Shown here piece by piece: positions 36,601-36,815 of a stretch of 36,815 bases of DNA. The notes beneath the pieces are model-generated. The model ran no database searches. It saw only the letters and a list, made by a program, of their open reading frames with translations, and was not told the DNA's origin. How positions within the stretch are numbered: position 1 is the first letter of the stretch; each line of letters begins with the position of its first letter. The position numbers and the translations under genes were made by a program. This stretch comes from Sandarakinorhabdus oryzae (GTDB lineage Bacteria > Pseudomonadota > Alphaproteobacteria > Sphingomonadales > Sphingomonadaceae), in NCBI RefSeq assembly GCF_009733735.1, contig NZ_WNJP01000011.1:1-36815 (forward strand), in the 5' to 3' direction.

Positions 36601-36815
36601 GGACCGGCCGATCTCGACCGCGACGGCAAGGTGCTGCTCGATGAATGGCTGCGTTATGCCGTGGCGCGGCTGCCGTCGCTGGAGGAGGAGGTGCGGCGCG
36701 GCGGCGGCGCCATGGCGGCACGCGGCGTGCGCCTGGTGATGCGCGCGCCGGCCGCCGCGCCGCCGAAGTCGCAGGAGCCCAGCCTGTTCGATTTCAACGC
36801 CGCACCATCGCCAGT
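33628..36815 (+). CDS. Exported beta-propeller / caspase-like (peptidase C14) protein, 3' end outside the window
   Basis: The visible 1062 residues begin with a signal peptide (MRMQAILWSAALLAALAAPA, likely cut after TAQA). A long WD40-like propeller region follows up to about residue 560 with repeats such as SPDGRWQI, SPDDKRLAF, SPKGDRLAVV, TPDGQRVWF and NDGLRLWNSRTGEEL. A linker domain and then a caspase-fold domain come next: RAWVLTIGVNDYAERRLDLNFAVPDA, the catalytic His in ISFSGHGFA (H871) and Cys in IIDACHSGA (C926). Both catalytic residues are present, so protease activity is plausible. I chose the ATG with GGGGGAAG upstream; an in-frame ATG 21 bases earlier would add charged residues before the signal peptide. 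Confidence 0.88.
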   Translation, partial: MRMQAILWSAALLAALAAPATAQAPAAAVVKPKIIVQAMGEGGFDVAAWSADSRFIFTASGLLRELLVWDAASGVIVDRVRLPSNPKSLGEFMKLDRMQLLPDGRTLRLDGEVLDPESADLRAGRAYQIDIFTRQVSMVAPRPLRPLPAGQNWQTTTQLWMKALGTIHSGMTEMAPADALRLLPAAPRSPDGRWQIERALLGFTLRDSTGSVRELAPAKTVLGGIDDAELSPDDKRLAFLSLQGDDSLGADSSQVFLFDLTVGRFLTPVTLKGDYDQVRWINPNQYYVLAQDSSDDPLDDAAPGLPPPALLIDAASGQTVRSAPARCFMAVLPDGGLVGAGLANCRSNAGTDRTLQRLVEGKWRPLPGLELERGAYVRLLATSPKGDRLAVVVRAAAGNGGIAIINAQTGAIEKSTGLTKDISPTRIGFTPDGQRVWFAGNASVLEWQLDQPQPDPEKPITREFSVRSLLPTSFASQGNRLLIGGAFEERIQAVDLVSGGALPAIDFPGATSVGFMRTRPILWAASSNDGLRLWNSRTGEELMTIMLLPGQRFVVVAADGRYDTNLGPDSESFRWLMSDEPFTSLAPQTLMRDYYEPQLITKLMDCTLAGTCARVLHPVPPVAGLNRLLPEVRITDVQPADTPGQVVVQVEARETRDAARGRRSGLFNVKLLLDNRQIEQDPPHFQQKPSPTLTEWRELNQLEDVDAAGLWTRRFQVDVPTHNAGKPMEFAAYAFNSDRVKSNTARRRWVPPANTTPARPRRAWVLTIGVNDYAERRLDLNFAVPDARMIASRLAAIPGYEMRHISLTSAPAADGQPARQVTRADVLGVLGFLSGFPPEMEQAIRLQDVHKLRNLEQTTPDDIVIISFSGHGFASATGQFALVPSDARWPVSATAPDPRSVISAEDLTIWLGFMQASEIAFIIDACHSGAAVNTPNFKPGPMGDSSLGQLAFDKGLRILAATQADDVALENAALAQGFLTAALGEGLTDSGGPADLDRDGKVLLDEWLRYAVARLPSLEEEVRRGGGAMAARGVRLVMRAPAAAPPKSQEPSLFDFNAAPSP

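Overview
The window looks like a chromosomal segment of a GC-rich alphaproteobacterium, most likely Sphingomonadales. This rests on the order mutL / mreB-mreC-mreD-mrdA-rodA, the flavour of the proteins and the strong GC bias of third codon positions. It is a judgement from gene order and sequence style, not a search result.

The left backbone (1-7155) holds the 5' part of mutL on the minus strand. Facing away from it is a tight rod-shape operon: mreB, mreC, mreD, mrdA (PBP2) and rodA, whose products build the elongasome that inserts lateral-wall peptidoglycan. A complete tRNA-Lys(CTT) gene closes this block.

The tRNA gene is the attachment site of a 20.26-kb genomic island (7156-27419). The last 45 bases of the tRNA gene are repeated exactly at 27375-27419. 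The island is visibly less GC-rich than its flanks and carries a DUF4102-type tyrosine integrase. Its left half is a defence block. Four minus-strand genes joined by overlapping stop/start codons encode a SNF2-type helicase, an AIPR-family protein, a type III Mod methyltransferase and a type III Res helicase-nuclease. Divergent from them are a GIY-YIG (T5orf172-like) protein and a 461-residue protein of unknown family with a possible PD-(D/E)XK-like core. This combination is the best candidate for a little-described composite restriction system. The middle of the island is a mobility and replication module: small hypothetical proteins, a Prim-Pol/RepA-like ATPase, an AlpA-like regulator and the integrase. 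Between the integrase and the right end lie a staphylococcal-nuclease homologue, a phospholipase-D-like protein and a 203-residue unknown protein. Short repeats resembling integrase arm sites occur near both ends and also directly upstream of the integrase, which hints that the right-hand cargo was added later.

The right backbone (27420-36815) returns to high GC. It has a GH5-like glycoside hydrolase, a trifunctional-length PutA that lacks the usual DNA-binding N-terminus, a Gfo/Idh/MocA dehydrogenase resembling D-galactose 1-dehydrogenase (convergent with putA and sharing a CTAG at the stops), and an exported beta-propeller/caspase-like protein cut off by the window end. No intergenic stretch exceeds 300 bases; the longest is 27420-27711. 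No CRISPR array, rRNA, transposase or conjugation gene was seen.
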